Of a stretch of 64,000 bases of DNA, positions 1-12,962 are shown in pieces. The notes under the pieces were generated by a model. The model made no database searches, had not been told where the DNA came from, and was given only the letters and a program-made list of their open reading frames with translations. The DNA is from Chamaea fasciata (taxonomy: Eukaryota > Chordata > Aves > Passeriformes > Sylviidae). The stretch lies in NCBI GenBank assembly GCA_029207755.1, contig JARCOQ010000006.1:8338013-8402012 (forward strand), read 5' to 3'. The translations under genes and the position numbers were made by a program. Each line of letters starts with the position of its first letter. Positions within the stretch are counted from its first letter, which is position 1.

Positions 1-3000
1 ACAATTTAAAGCAGACAGAAAAGAAAGCCAGGTCTTTGAAAAACACATCGATTTAAATTTTGAAAGGAATTTAATTGTGGAGGCAGGGGAAAGGAACATG
101 GCTTGTTAATTACTGGAACACCTTTGATTTGTGTAGGCAATAAACCAGAATGAAATAGATGAGATGCATTAGATAATGCAAGACAAGTATTGTCCCTATA
201 CCCTGGAAATGGATCAAGAAAAAGTGGTACTAATTATTATGTTATATTTGAGGTACCATTTCTGTCTTTGATTCTTTCCTTTTGTTTATTTCCATTCATC
301 ACTGGAGTGATTTCATTCTTGAAAGTTATGTATATTTTACAAAGAAGGTAAATAAAATTAGTAACTTGTTGCCTGGAGAAAGATCTGGCATTTGGCTTGT
401 GAAGGAAATTTCTGCCCTTTCATTTCTGTGTTTCAGTACAAAAAAAAGTCTTCTTTTAGTGACTTCAATTTCTTGTCATCTCAAAATGGAGATGGACTCA
501 AGTCCTTTCAACAATGCTTGTTTTCCTTTTTGTTCTGCTGAGTTTCTCTGCTTTGCTCTCCAAGTTTTGTTCCAGTGGAAAGAGAACATCAGTGATGTTG
601 ACCTTCCACTCTGATGACTGAAGAAGGCATCAGACATAATCTACTACCCCAACTTCTCCTTTGCACAGGCTGTAACTGAGTAGTCTCCCTGGAAGGACAT
701 GAAGTTGGATCCTTCACACCGGAGACAGAGTAGCTATTACAGGACAAGTAAATCCTTTCACCTTGCTTTCAGAGTCCCCACTATCTTGTTCTGCCTTGTG
801 TGTCTCAGATAAAAAAAGACACGAGTTCACATTTTGAGGTGTTTGTTCAACATCTTAAAAAGAAGCGGAAAAAATTCCCTTTGATTTTAGCTAGTAAATG
901 CAAACTTTCACTTCTCCTTTTTGCAGAAAAAAAAAATTGCTGTCAAATTTGACTCCAGAGATTTGTATGGAACAAAAACTTGGGTAACCTGGCATCTCTT
1001 TCTTTTCTATTTTTAGTGACAGTTTAAAACGAAATTCCTAAAGCAGATTTTCATTCCTTCTCCTTAGGGTACATCAAACTCAGCAGGTGGCAATATAAAC
1101 TTTAACAGATGACACAATGATTCTCACCCATACCACCTGGAAGAACAATTCTTGAGGGAAAAAATAAAGTGAACTTTTAAAAATACCCTTATCTGATATG
1201 ATCAGAGAAGAGAACATCGAGAAAACTGAAGTCAGCAGTTACACAAATAGTTTAAGGCATTTATCTGTCTTAGGAACTTAACTGCTCTAGTTTCCCACTG
1301 GAGTCAGTGCATGAAAGAATGTTTCATCAGATGGTCTTTTGTGTTCAGATCTTGTGCTTGTCTTCATCCATCTCAGTGATGGATCTCAGATCTTCAGATC
1401 CCAGTGATGACAAGGTCTCAAAATTTTAAAGTCTCAAGTAATTATTCATTCATTATTACTCCCTGTTCCACCTTTGCCAACAAAGACCTTTCACGAAGGA
1501 ACAACTGAGATGCGCCAGGCATTAGTGACCACAGTACTGATCACCAGTGCCATCTAGCACCTTTTAACTCTTGTGACATTTCTGCTCTGCTTCTTTGTCC
1601 TTTGTTATTTTCATTCTCAGTGCCCTCTATTCGCTTCCCAGCTCTGTTCTTCTCCACACTCTTCCTCACTAAACATGTTGTCTATCCTCCTCTTCACATT
1701 CTCTTCCACTTCTCAGATCCTCTCTGCTCTTCACAGCATGTTTTGCAGTTATACATTAAATAAACCCAAATAAATCACAAATACTGAAGTTAAAGAGATA
1801 AATTTTTATTCCTGGTATCTATGCCCTGTAGCACACTTATGATTTTAAATCCCTGCCCCTGACAGCTTTGCTTGCACAATAGCTCTGTCCTCAGTGTGGT
1901 TTGTCCATTGTGAAGCCATTCAGGCATGGAGGAACTCTTGCACTATTTCTACAGTTGGGACTTGAAGCCTGTCTGCTCTCAACTGTCCCATTTATAATAA
2001 TCCTTATGAACTTTTGTTTCAGCAACAGGGACCACAGGTCTCCAGGAGATGTGCTAAGGAGTCAGCACGTTAGGTGAGGGAGTGCAATGTTTCCCATGTA
2101 CACACTCTTACTTGATGGCAACAATTGAGTGTAATCCTCTTTTGTAACAGGCCAGTCTAAATCCAATATCAGATTTGGAGCAGGTAATAAGGATTCAGGA
2201 AAATAATTTGCACGGTTCCATTGGCACATGGCAGCTGGTGAAATTGTTGTAGTCTCACATTCTGTGCAAATCCCCTGAAAACATGGTCCAGTTTGCTTTT
2301 GCACTTTATCTAAAACTGCTGCTAGGGAAGGAATTAAATAGTCAATAGCTTAGATAGGGAATTTAGAAGCTTGAGTTCAATTACTGAACAGACATTTCGT
2401 GAGTGACCTTGGGTAAATTACAAATTGACCTGTGGTTCTGGTTTTTCATTGCTAATCCTGCTATGGGGGAAACCCCATGAAATACCAGGATTTTGTAGCA
2501 AGAACGGCTGCATGAATACTCCAAAGGGAAATGAAGTTGCAGCACATGATATTTTCATTCATGGGGTGTCAATTTTGAATTACCTCAAAATATTGTCCAT
2601 GCTGGGGAAGGAATCCTGATGATCCACATCATTTCAAGCTGGGCAAAAAAAATTTCCCAGTTAAAGGGTATCAAGTCCTACCTCATTTTTCACACCACAT
2701 CACTTTTGTGCAAACATTTAGAAATATAACTTTAATATCACTTTAATGGAAGCCAAATAATGTGCCCTTTCCATTCAATGGAAAATTAATCCTGGAAAAA
2801 ATAATTTACTGCCCATTGTTTTTGCCTTTTAAGTTAATGAAGCTTTTCAATTATTAACAATAAAGCAGGCTTTTACACAGAATATTAATTTTATACAAGT
2901 AATATTCTCACCTTTTTTTGTTCAGTTCAGTGTCATAATGTTCTCGGGACTCTCTCCTAACTCAAGGATGTTGTTAGGAGGTACTGATAGTTTGCTATCT

Positions 3001-3169
3001 CTCATCTGTTGGATCTACAGTCAGTCACAGACCATTGTTGTAAAACTCCTAATGGCTTGGAAAGAGCCTTCTGGAGCAGAAAGAACTTGGTGTAAATTGC
3101 AAATTTCTGTGTGTGTTTCCCAAGTGTCTGCACTTACAATGCCCTAAATGGATACTGTGGATTTACACA
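1..3169. other. Unique non-coding DNA, no gene seen
   Basis: AT-rich sequence without a recognisable gene, RNA or repeat. The open frames here are short, have no splice context and look like chance. One segment, about 2690-2905, is unusually rich in clustered homeodomain-like (TAAT/ATTA) and SOX-like (ATTGTT/AACAAT) words and could be a conserved regulatory element; that is an inference from composition only. Confidence 0.5.
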
Positions 3170-3450
3170 GGCAGATAGTGACAGGACGAGGGAGAATGGT
3201 TTTGAACTAAAGAGGAGAGATGCAGATTAGATGTTAGGAAGGTGTTCTTAGCTCAGACAGAGGTGAGGCACTGGTGCTGGCACTTGCCCAGAGAAGCTGT
3301 GGCTGCCTCATCCCTGGAATTCTTCCAGGCCAAGCTGAATGGGGGTCTGGAAAACCTGATCAAGTGTGTGGAATTTCTGCCCATGGCAGGGGTTGAAACT
3401 GGCTGATCTTTGAGGTCCATTCCAATCTAAGCATTCCAATGATTATGTGA
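3170..3450 (+). mobile_element. CR1 LINE 3' fragment
   Basis: The sequence follows the avian CR1 3' end in order: a 'gacaggacgag' start, 'ttagatgttaggaag', 'cccagagaagctgtggctgcc', 'cccatggcaggggttg', 'gatctttgaggtcc' and a terminal 'attccaatgattatgtga' tail. It is 5'-truncated, as most CR1 copies are, and moderately diverged. The + orientation follows from the tail lying at the right-hand end. There is no coding capacity. Confidence 0.9.
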
Positions 3451-4854
3451 TTTATCACAGACAAGAGGACATTAGCAGACATTGGTGGTTTCCAATGGAC
3501 TCGTGGCTCCTGGTTTTGCCTACATCTGGTTCAGTGCATCAGGATCTCAGAAATTCTGTTTCACATACCAGAGATGTAGAGTCAAACAGCCCACACTGCC
3601 AAGGAATGAGGCACTCTTCCCACTTACTCCTGACATGAAATGATGCAAAGGAGGAAGATTTGGTTCTGTTCCACCACCTCCACCAAGAAAATCTCTTCCC
3701 CTGACTTTGACTTTCAAGCCATGCAATAAAAAAAGGTTCTTTACACAATACCTTGAACCCCTTTCTGTGTTTTGAATACAGATGGCTCCCAAAGGGAATG
3801 TCAGCCTGTGAGTCCTCTCAATGAACAAATATTTAATACTGCAGTCCAGTGTGACCATGAGCACATGGACCTTCCCTGCTCTGTCTCATGGCTGAGAGCT
3901 CTTTCCTGAGCTGCACTTTGTCTATGTACTTGGCTTTTCTAGCAAGGGACTAGGTGAAAAGGGAATGATACCTATTGAATCACCCTGCCATTATGTCAGG
4001 AGCTAACCAAACTGTGTCCTAACTCAGGAACTGTTGGAAGCATTGTGGGGAAGAACTACCCTGCAGTGAAGACACAAACATTGCCCCACTCAATCCCCTT
4101 TATCTCTTTGCTCCCAAACATGGAGATGTGTACTGCCAGTCTATTTTAATTAGGGAGCTTCTGTCTCTTAATTTAGCCACACTGTCATGTCTTCTGCCAG
4201 TTCACTTGCCTCAGAATGCCAGGAATTTGTCATGAAGTGAGCACCTCTCTGTGTCAGCTCAAGGGCTCAGGTCCATCTGAACTTGAGCCAGAAGAAATTT
4301 GGAGGTGGTTTAAAAGCTGCTCATCTCCACAGTCATTGAGAAGGAACTCACAGTAGATGACTCATTCCAGCTGTCTCAGGCATTCGTTTTTGGGCATGTT
4401 GGAGTGCCCTGAAAATCTCTCACTTCTACTGTCCACAGGGCATCTATTTAAATAGCATCTTCTGTGAACTTGAGCTGGTTTCGCTGGTGCTTATAAGAGA
4501 TGTAATACTGATTTCCTTTGGAAACGCAGGGCGTACAAATCAAGCCCACTATCTCACATGGGGAAACCTCTGAGCAGGTTTGATTTTAAGCTGAATTTCA
4601 CCCTCATGTCTTAACAATTAGTAAGCTGAAGGCAGGTGGCCTTTGCAATGCCACCAATTGCAATGCAAGTCAAAGGAATTTAGAATTGTTACCTTACTTT
4701 ATTTTGGGACATACTGTGAGTCAGAAGATGGTACCAGAAACAAGACCATTTTCACAGAGTTCTAACACATCCTGTATCATGTCCCAGGGAGAGCAGAGTC
4801 CATATTGTAGAGAGTAGAGATTATTTACAAGCAAATTTCAGATCCTACAGTATT
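3451..4854. other. Unique non-coding DNA, no gene seen
   Basis: No recognisable gene or repeat. Overlapping minus-strand open frames at 3539-3864 have no splice signals worth keeping and are treated as chance. Confidence 0.5.
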
Positions 4855-5245
4855 GGGAGTAGGTGGTGTTGGTAATGGGAGGCTGTGGGAGAGGCCTCTG
4901 TGAGAAGAGGTCAAGGGCTGCCCTGTGGCAAAAACTACAGCCCATGGACCCACTGCAGGACAAAGCTGAACCCACCAGGGAATTTTGTGGTGCCTCTCTG
5001 CGTGGTGTGTTCATCTCTGGGATTTGAATAAGAGGAGGAAATACTGGAGGAGTGGGAGGGGATCACAGGGAAAGAATGGAGGGAGCACCAAGGTCAGAGG
5101 AGTAGAAGATGCTTCATGGTGAGGCAGATATCCCTGGAGGGGCTGCAGCCCCTGTGGACATTAGGACCCACACCAGAGCAGAGGAAGAGAGGAAGGAGCA
5201 ACATAAAGTGTGGCAGAGTAGCTGAAGGACCAAAAAGATATCCCA
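4855..5245 (+). mobile_element. Probable avian ERV-derived fragment
   Basis: A purine-rich stretch holding phrases typical of an interspersed avian ERV-type repeat: 'ctacagcccatggaccc', 'ggaggggctgcagcccctg', 'aggacccacaccagagca' and 'gaagagaggaaggagcaaca'. The edges are not defined by TG/CA ends or a TSD, so it is an internal or broken piece. The ERVL-like assignment is from memory of such repeats and is tentative. No intact frame is present. Confidence 0.45.
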
Positions 5246-8200
5246 GAAAATTTTAAATTCCACTAGATGCTTTCCAGTGTGTGCACCTGAATTAACCATT
5301 TATAGTCTATGTACAGGAGTCTTAGTATCAGGGACCAATTCTAATTAGCAACACTGACTCCCTTGGAGCTACAAGGAAACATGAAAAGGATTGGTCTATC
5401 AGAAAAAGATATGGGAGCCAGGACTCTGAATGCTTTAACACGAAGAGGTATCAAGCCTAAATGGCAAATTAATAAAAACAGAACTAACTTAAATCTGACA
5501 GGATGTAAACTGATACAGTTTCCGTAGTAACTTTGCTGTTGACAAGCAATACTTACAAAATTTCCTGTGAATTCAAAGCACTGTTTGGTGCTGCTGAGAG
5601 GTACACAACAAAATGATTCCATTAAATGTCCCCTGGAGGAAGCACTCAAGTGCTTGGATGCATCTCAATTATGAGCACACAGTCCACACAGCCAGGTACA
5701 TTACTGACCTTTTGGCTATTACAGGAGATTAGAGGATGTGTCAATCCATGACCAATTTCAAAAAATTGTATTCAAATAAAAAAGAAAAAGAAAAAAAAAA
5801 GTGAAAAAAAAAAGTATGTGCTTGAAGCATTAACTCCTGCAATATAATCGCTTTATCTTACAATGGCCACATATACAACATGAATCCCCACTGTTGCTAA
5901 TCAGAGAGTTCCATGCCATGATGTGTGAAAATCTGAATTTGTTTTCTACCTGCTTTTTCTTGTACATCAACAAGCTCAGAGAGTCTTTTTTCCTTTTCCT
6001 TCCTTTAGATGATAAGGCTTTCTGTAAAAATTAATTTTATCTGTTGAATGAAGGATGAATAATCCGGTGACACTTCTGCAGACCTGATATCAGGAACCTC
6101 TGATAGTGTTCTTCAAAAATGATTCTCTTTTGTGTGGCTTGTCTGTGAGGCAATCAGCCTGCAGCAAGTCCAGGTTTTTTCATTCACAGAACCTTTCCTT
6201 TCAGTACTACAAAAATGCAGTATTTTAATTTTTCTCTCCTCAAAGCAAATAATAATTCATTACACTTTAAAAATAAAACTATGGAGAACATCTTCCTGAT
6301 ATTTTTCTGAGAAAATATATAGTATGTGCAGTTTTAAAAAACACTCATACTTATTCAGAATAACACACAAGTAACATTATGGTTTTTAAACCCGTGACAT
6401 TGTCTTTTCTGCCCTTGTCCATGTATATGAAAGCTGTAGAAAAAAACATTATTTATGGAAAAAGAGAATTCAGTGCATGAAAGCACATGGCAGGTAAAAT
6501 GTATCCTCTCATATTGATGTACCCATGATTCTCACTTATATCTTAAAGATTCAGGGTGGTACAACACTGTCAAAACAGAATACAGAGGTACATAACTTTT
6601 AAATTAGCATAGGTCAAATAAATTGTTCATAAGTCACACTGACAATTCCTATAGAATGAACACCTCAAGTATTTCACAGTGTGGGGTAGAAATACTCAGT
6701 GTTGGTGTGAGTTTCCTTTTACCAGAACACTCCTGGGATCCGGGTAGGAAGTACCTGAGCTGTGCACCTTCCTCTAGACATAATCTTTCATTTGAAAGAA
6801 CTTTGCAGTTTCATGAGCAAATAAAGATATTATTGAAGACAAGACTGCAAATCAACTTCATGTAGTTCCAGGAGGGCCCTTGCAAAGTGTTTCCATTTGA
6901 AAAACGTGAGGCTTGAAGTCATACTTACAGTCTTTAAGATCTGTTCAAACGACTTTTGAACAAACAAAAGCTTCAACAGAGTGAACTTTTCTGGTGCTAC
7001 ACAGAAGTGCATCTGTACTCAGCACAGACAGAAGGATGTAGAATAAAATATCTACACACCCTTTTTATTCAGGAATTTGATCTCTGTTCAGCACCTATAT
7101 CAAAGCCATTTGTTATCTTTAGTCTTTTTCTCCTGATTTCTGTTCTGATCTTGGTTTCTCTGAGTAGCTACTGTGAACACCTGTCACTTGAAACACTCAG
7201 ACATTTCCAATAGCCATACAGCACAGCCAGCAGGAGTTAAAATGCTGAAAATATGAGCACGATTAGAACCAGGTTCAAAGTCAGGCAGCTGACTGCTTTT
7301 AACCTCTTCCACTCTCCATGTATCTTCTGGTACAAACTGGGAGATCTCCTGCTGGAGCTAAGTAAGCTACACTGATTTATACCAGCCAAGCGTTACAGGG
7401 TAATGGACTGTTTAGAGAATTTTATCTACAGCTTAGTTGTCACATAAACAGCTGAAACTTCTCTTACTTAAATTAAGTCTTCCTTGATTTATACTGGTGC
7501 AGTGACAGTAGAATTTCATTTGTGTTCCACTCCGTGCTGCAGTCAGTGGCATTTGTGAAGTTATAGAACATCAGACACATTTACAGAGAAAAAAAGAGTT
7601 TAATTTCATTTAAAGAAATTGCCTCTAGTGAAGAGCTGCTTATTTTTATTTTTATTTTTACTAAAGAAAGCAGTAATGAGTTACTCATTTTTGTGATGCT
7701 TTCAGTTCTGAGAAGCTCTTGGTTACACACTACATAATGCCAGTTTAGGACTTGAAGCCTGTGATCAGCTCTGTGTTTTTTCCTTGTTAAGCTCAGAACA
7801 ATTGCACACTAGTTAGCTGAAGTGAATCATTATTTTGTTAAATCCCAGAAACCCTCTGCACTGAAATGATTCTCTTTCAAAAGTCACACCATAGATTGGC
7901 TGTCCCCAAAAACAAGACCTTTCTTGCTGCTTGTGGGAATTGAGATGTTTTTAATAAGGCTGAGCTATTCTATGTGATAAAAGCCTTGTCCAGCAAACTC
8001 TGTCTGCTGCTTGATCGCTTTAAAGAAAATGTTTTTTTCTTTCCCCGTTACTGATTGACTCCAAACAACTGCAGTCTGTAGGTTAATATAAAAATGCAAA
8101 ATAAAATATGCGCTGAGCAAGCAACATGGTACTAAAAATCCTTTAAATACATGAATATAAAGGCAAATAATTTTACCAATAATTTTACTTTTATAAGACC

Positions 8201-8971
8201 TTGAAAATATTCTATATCTGTCCTTAACATCAATTTTCTCCCATGTGTCTGTCCGCATGAACTTCTGTAGCATTGTTCCTGGATAGGTGAACAGATTTGC
8301 ATTAGTGAGATGCCAGTCCAAAGCCTGTGACCCAGAGGATACCCAGGTTCCATTTTAAGCTTGAGGGCTTGAAAGGTATTGAGAGGACTTTCAGCCTCTG
8401 ACAAGCCAAGGGTTTTCCATAGGGTGAGTTCCTGGCAAATGCATGTACAAGATTTTGTTCTATGGAGAGAAGGTAAATATTTAGGTGAACATTCATCTGT
8501 TGTGTTCATCTTTTTCTATTCATTTTTCTTTGTGAGATGGATGTCTTTGACAGATGAAACATTGACTGGTAGGATTCCCTTTCAATAAGTTAAAAAATCC
8601 AAGCCAAGCTGCTCCTCACCACCATGTCTCTGGGTAGGTTTAAGAAGAGCAGTGCTCTCACAAGCCCACACTCAATAATTACCAGCTGAGATTTACCAGG
8701 TCATGTTACAGGGAAAAGCTGGAGGAAGAAAACATGAGGACCAGAGAGCAGTGTAGGGAGCAGCTGCAATTGCTAAGTGAGCTTGATACCAATTAAAGCT
8801 CAAGGTGGGCACTCAGGGCCGGTCAGGAGAAGTCAAGGATTCAAGCTGTGGCTCAACATAGCCCAGAGGGGCCAGAAGGGAAGATTTCTTATGTGCTTGG
8901 CTTCACACATCTGCTGACAGACAGCTCTCATCATGGAGCTCTAATCCTATGGATAAATCAACCTGTTTGAC
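5246..8971. other. Unique non-coding DNA, no gene seen
   Basis: AT-rich DNA with a short A-rich stretch at about 5778-5813. Minus-strand frames at 7965-8509 overlap one another in several frames, show no protein-like composition and are taken as chance. I see no RNA gene or recognisable repeat. Confidence 0.5.
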
Positions 8972-9215
8972 AGAGAATTTACAGAATCAGTTCACATGGA
9001 AAAGGCCCCTGAGATCATTGAGTCCAACCATCCCCCAGCACTGCCAAGGCCACCACTGACACACATCCCCAAGTGCCACATCCACACCGCTTTTCAATCC
9101 CTCCAGGACTTGTGACCCCACCACTGCCAGGTCTTGACAACCCTTTTGGCAAAGAAATTTTTCCCAACAGCCAAATTAAAGGATTTGAACCCACTGCATT
9201 TTGAAACCCGTTGGT
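8972..9215 (-). mobile_element. CR1 LINE 3' fragment
   Basis: Reverse-complement CR1: 'cctgagatcattgagtccaa' followed by 'agcactgccaaggccaccac', 'ccccaagtgccacatccaca', 'ccctccaggact' and 'ttgacaacccttttggcaaa'. The element's 3' end is at the left, so it lies on the minus strand. It is truncated and diverged. Confidence 0.88.
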
Positions 9216-10606
9216 TTTGAATTCCACTGCATTTTTTTAATACAATTTGGAGATGTACTCATACAGATGGGAGAACTGAATCATTCCAGAAAGAGTTTAA
9301 CTCTCAGAATGGATAGAGGGAATTTTCCTTTCCAATTTTATTACTGGACTTGAAATTCTAAGTTTGTATGCTGCTTTTCTCTCCATGGAAAAGAAGGCAT
9401 AGCTCTAACACTACCTCTGCTAAAATTTTGACACAGTAAATGTTATAAAAATGTTGATAAGAAAGAAGATATGAGCTGTACTGATTCAAGAAACTCAGTG
9501 TTTGCAAAAATGTGTGTATAAAAGTCTTTAATTTTTTTCAGTTCAAATGAAAGCAAATATTTATTCATTTTTTTCCTTCAATGGATAGAGAGCAAAAAGA
9601 AATAAAAATAAAGTAAAAGAATATTCAGAGAAAGAAAAAGTGATAGATGAAAGGAAAAGTAATACTAATTGAGGATTTAAATAATGCCAAAACTTGGACT
9701 TAATTCATTCCCTCTCAGGAAGAGCAGCATCCCCAGGTCCCTTTAGGAAAAAATAATAAAAAAAAACCCTGTAGATTTTCTTCTATCTGCACTGTCAAAA
9801 ACAATCTATGCTTTAGTCAAGCACAAAGTCAAGCATGAAATACTAGGTTAAAACTCAGAGGAACTGGGTGAAATTAAAGGAAAGGAAAATCATCTTTTTG
9901 AGCTACTGGTCTTTTGGGCCCTATAACTTAGAAAGTTTTAGGATTGAAGCAAACAAATCCAGCAGATTTCATTGTGACAGCTGGCAGAGAGAGAGCTGAG
10001 TAGTGGCAAGGAAGCACATCCTAGCCTCAAAAACTGGCAGTAACTTGAATAATAACAGTTTTTAACTGACCCTGAACTTGCAGTCCTGCCAGATCCTCAG
10101 TGCTTCACAAGTGCTGCTTGATGCCCTTGCAACTACAGTGGCTAATTAGGAGCCTTCAAAACAACCACCCAATTATTACAGTGTTAATGTGCTTTTAATC
10201 ATAATTATTTATTGCATCTGTAATTTTGAGTCAGTTACATACCAGGCTGTCCATGTCAAATAATGTAAATTCCTCCAAAGCTGAAAACTTCCAGAACAGG
10301 TGCACTTAGAATAACCTATGTTATGCAAAGCATATGGCAGGTCTTAATAAGGCTTAATTAAGTGCTTGTTTAAATCCAAATGGTGCAAAAATATTTATTC
10401 TATTTTTATGTGTAATTAAAGTGCATTTGTAAAATTATGCTAATTGCTAGACACAGGAGGAAAAAGACACCCCTTCCAAAAGCATTAAACAAGCCTAAGA
10501 ACACTGTGCATTTACCTTACTTAATGGTAATGAGATAACACTTGCAAAGTATTTTGAAGCCTTGAAGGGCAACATTTTCTTTTATTCACTATTGCTATTC
10601 CAATTA
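9216..10606. other. Unique AT-rich DNA with a possible conserved regulatory segment
   Basis: No gene found. Positions about 10140-10455 hold a dense run of AT-rich transcription-factor-like words (TAATTA, ATGCAAA, TTAATTAAG, ATGCTAATTG) with little simple repetition. That pattern is common in vertebrate conserved non-coding elements near developmental genes. The assignment rests on composition only. Confidence 0.4.
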
Positions 10607-10652
10607 CTTAAAAAAAAAAAAAGAAAGAAAAAAAAAAAAAGAAAAAAGAAAG
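10607..10652. repeat. A-rich low-complexity tract
   Basis: Runs of A broken by single G residues lie just left of the CR1 fragment. Because that CR1 is on the minus strand, this tract reads as T-rich in the element's sense, so it is not a poly(A) tail of that CR1. Confidence 0.85.
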
Positions 10653-10667
10653 GTTATCCATTTAAAT

Positions 10668-11060
10668 CATAGAGTCAGAGAATAGTTTGGTTTGGAAGGG
10701 ATCTTAAAGGTCATCCAGCACCCTGCCATGGGCAGGTACAACTTCCATTGGACCAAGCTGATTCAAGCCTCATTCAACCCGGCCTTGGACACTTCCAGGG
10801 ATGGAACAGCCACAGCTTCTCTGGGCAACCTCTGCCAGAGCCTCACCACCTTCACAGGGAAGAATTTCTTCCTAATATCTAATCTAAATCTATTCTCCCT
10901 CAGCTTAAAACCATTTAATTTTAATTTTATTAATGTTAATTTTAATTTCATTTCATTCGGCCAATGCCACATTTTCCACACATCTTCTCCTCTCCAGGCT
11001 GAACAAACCCACCTCTCTTAGCTTGTTTTCATAGGAGAGGTTCTCCAGCTTTATAAATTT
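10668..11060 (-). mobile_element. CR1 LINE 3' fragment
   Basis: Long CR1 piece in reverse orientation: 'tttggtttggaagggatctt', 'caccctgccatgggcaggta', 'cacttccagggatggaacag', 'ttctctgggcaacctctgcc', 'cttcctaatatctaatctaa', then 'cctctccaggctgaacaaac' and 'cataggagaggttctccagc'. The 3' end is at the left. A T/G-rich run ('tttgtttgtttgttttcttt') follows at about 11057-11095. Confidence 0.93.
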
Positions 11061-12528
11061 TTGTTTGTTTGTTTTCTTTTGCTTTTGTTTTTGCTCCCTG
11101 CCAGGCTTTGGCTCAAAGGGGCTCTGAGAAGTGGAGCAGGGAGGAGACCACACAGAGATATCTGCAGGAGCTCCATTTTTTCTCCATCTCGCCCTGGTGA
11201 CTTTCTGTGTGACAAGTATTCAGGTGGGCCACCACATCTATGTCCAGTGAAGGCACAACTGCAGCCTGTTATCTCCCTGTAGCAACGAGGCTCTCAGTGA
11301 GAGGTCCCACAGGTGCGTCTATCCCACAGTTCCAAGATCAGAGGTGGGCAAAGAGTTTGCAAAACCTTTTTATTTTCTAAGTGTCCACAATGTGCTCCAA
11401 AAGGCAGCTGCTCTCTGTGGATGCCCTTCCCTAAATGTTTGCCACAATCAAAGCAGGCTGTACGTCCATGTACAGAATTCCAGTGGGCTGAGCTCAAAAG
11501 GCTAAAATCCCTTATTTTGTCAGGAGAATGTCCACTTTATGATTTGAGGAGAGCAAAGAAGAGGAGAGACAATATCCTCCTTTCTCCCCCACTGTGAAAG
11601 ATGATGTACTGCAGGACATTTGAGGATTTGTTTTTACATGTCTCTGACAGCACCACATCTGTACTGGCCAGTCAATGCAATGTGATTGTGCTTTGGATTT
11701 CTAGTTCCCATTAACAGCTCTCCCTTTGTAGCAGGGCTGAACAGCTACACCAGATGTAATGGGCTGCTGTCTTTTCAGATTGCCCCCAAAATAATGGATA
11801 ATTTCATCAATTTTCCAGGTACTTTTAAGCCAGGAGTTTGGTGCAGCGTGGGGTCACATTTTGTACTTGCTTAGCTGGAAGTGCAGCAGTATTTTCTTTG
11901 ACTTGAACAAATGACTGCCCTATAACTCATAACAAGGCAGCTGCTGCACTGTTTTGCCTCGAAGTTTCCATCCATAAATGAGAGTGGTTTTGAATTTGAT
12001 GTGCTTTTATTGATGTGTAATATAAAACAAATGCATAAACTGCATGCAGGGACTCTAATTCACCCTGGAACTGCAGGTAACCAGAATGGGTGCAGCAACT
12101 CTTTAAAGCCTATTTAATGTTATAAAATAATACAAATATATACTCATCTGTATGTGCTGCTGATCTATCCACATTTCAATATCAAATGGATATGCAGCAC
12201 AACTTTCTTTCATTTCTTCTCATTTTTGGGCTGGTTACTTCCAGCCTGTCTGAATCAATCCATGCTTAGGAAGATGTGTTAGAGAATGGGGTAATTCTGC
12301 AGCCTATACACAACACAATCAACAAAACACAACAAACAGACAGAAGGAAAGACACAAGAAAAAAAATTAAAAATCTGAAGTTAGAGAGATTACTGCATAA
12401 GGCAATGAACACATCCCATATCTGGCTCCAAGCCTCCGCACAGCTGCTGCATTTTTTCTCACATTTTATTATAACTTTTCCCTGTAATGCATTAATCTGT
12501 AGTGCCCAGTTCTTTGCTTTTGTCCAGG
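11061..12528. other. Unique non-coding DNA, no gene seen
   Basis: After a T/G-rich simple stretch the sequence has no recognisable repeat. Opposed open frames at 11294-11597 mirror each other and show no splice context, so they were not annotated as genes. Confidence 0.5.
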
Positions 12529-12614
12529 GCTGAATGTAGGAGAAGGGAATACAGGTGACCTTATCCCTGATAAGTAACAGCTGTGTTCATTACCCAATAC
12601 AGCCTTGCCCCTGA

Positions 12615-12657
12615 TGAGTCACAGCTATAGCCAATAAAGATAAATGTGATAAAAGGG
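12615..12657 (+). promoter_or_regulatory. LTR U3 promoter: AP-1 site, CCAAT box, TATA-like box
   Basis: TGAGTCA at 12615-12621 is a consensus AP-1 word, CCAAT is at 12631-12635, and GATAAAAGGG at 12648-12657 sits where a TATA box would. The same three elements in the same order occur in the reverse copies at 55234-55276 and 59629-59671, so the arrangement belongs to the family. Activity is inferred from the words alone. Confidence 0.6.
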
Positions 12658-12786
12658 AGTGGGTTAGCTAGTGAGGGAAAATAATGGAGGAGGAGGAGGA
12701 ACCTCGAAGAAGAGGGAACAGAAGGATCATGAAGAAGAAGGATCCTGGGGGGAGAGGGAGACTCACTGCTGCGAGGTCAGTGTGAC

Positions 12787-12962
12787 TCTGCAGTTACAGC
12801 CTGTTGTTGGAACCTGCAGCCAGTCTAGCTGGGTAAAAGCCTACAGTCAGAGTCCACAAACCAATACTTGCAGTCAGAGTTCAGCAGGAAAGACCAGCAG
12901 TCAGAGGCTGCAAGGGAAACTTACAGTAGGAGCTTGCTGCAGTCAGAGTCAGTGAATAGGTG
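12787..12962 (+). repeat. 27-bp degenerate tandem repeat inside the LTR
   Basis: Units with a core close to CTGCAGTCAGAG start near 12788, 12814, 12841, 12868, 12895, 12921 and 12937. The spacing is 26-27 bp except for the shortened last step. The same core recurs in the two reverse copies of this LTR. A 27-bp period equals nine codons, so a reading frame across the block shows a repeating CSQS-like peptide; this is a by-product, not evidence for a protein. Confidence 0.8.

Noticed and set aside
12671..12955. 94-codon frame with a repeating CSQS-like peptide
   Set aside because: Produced by the 27-bp tandem repeat inside an LTR; the repeat is real but there is no evidence of translation.
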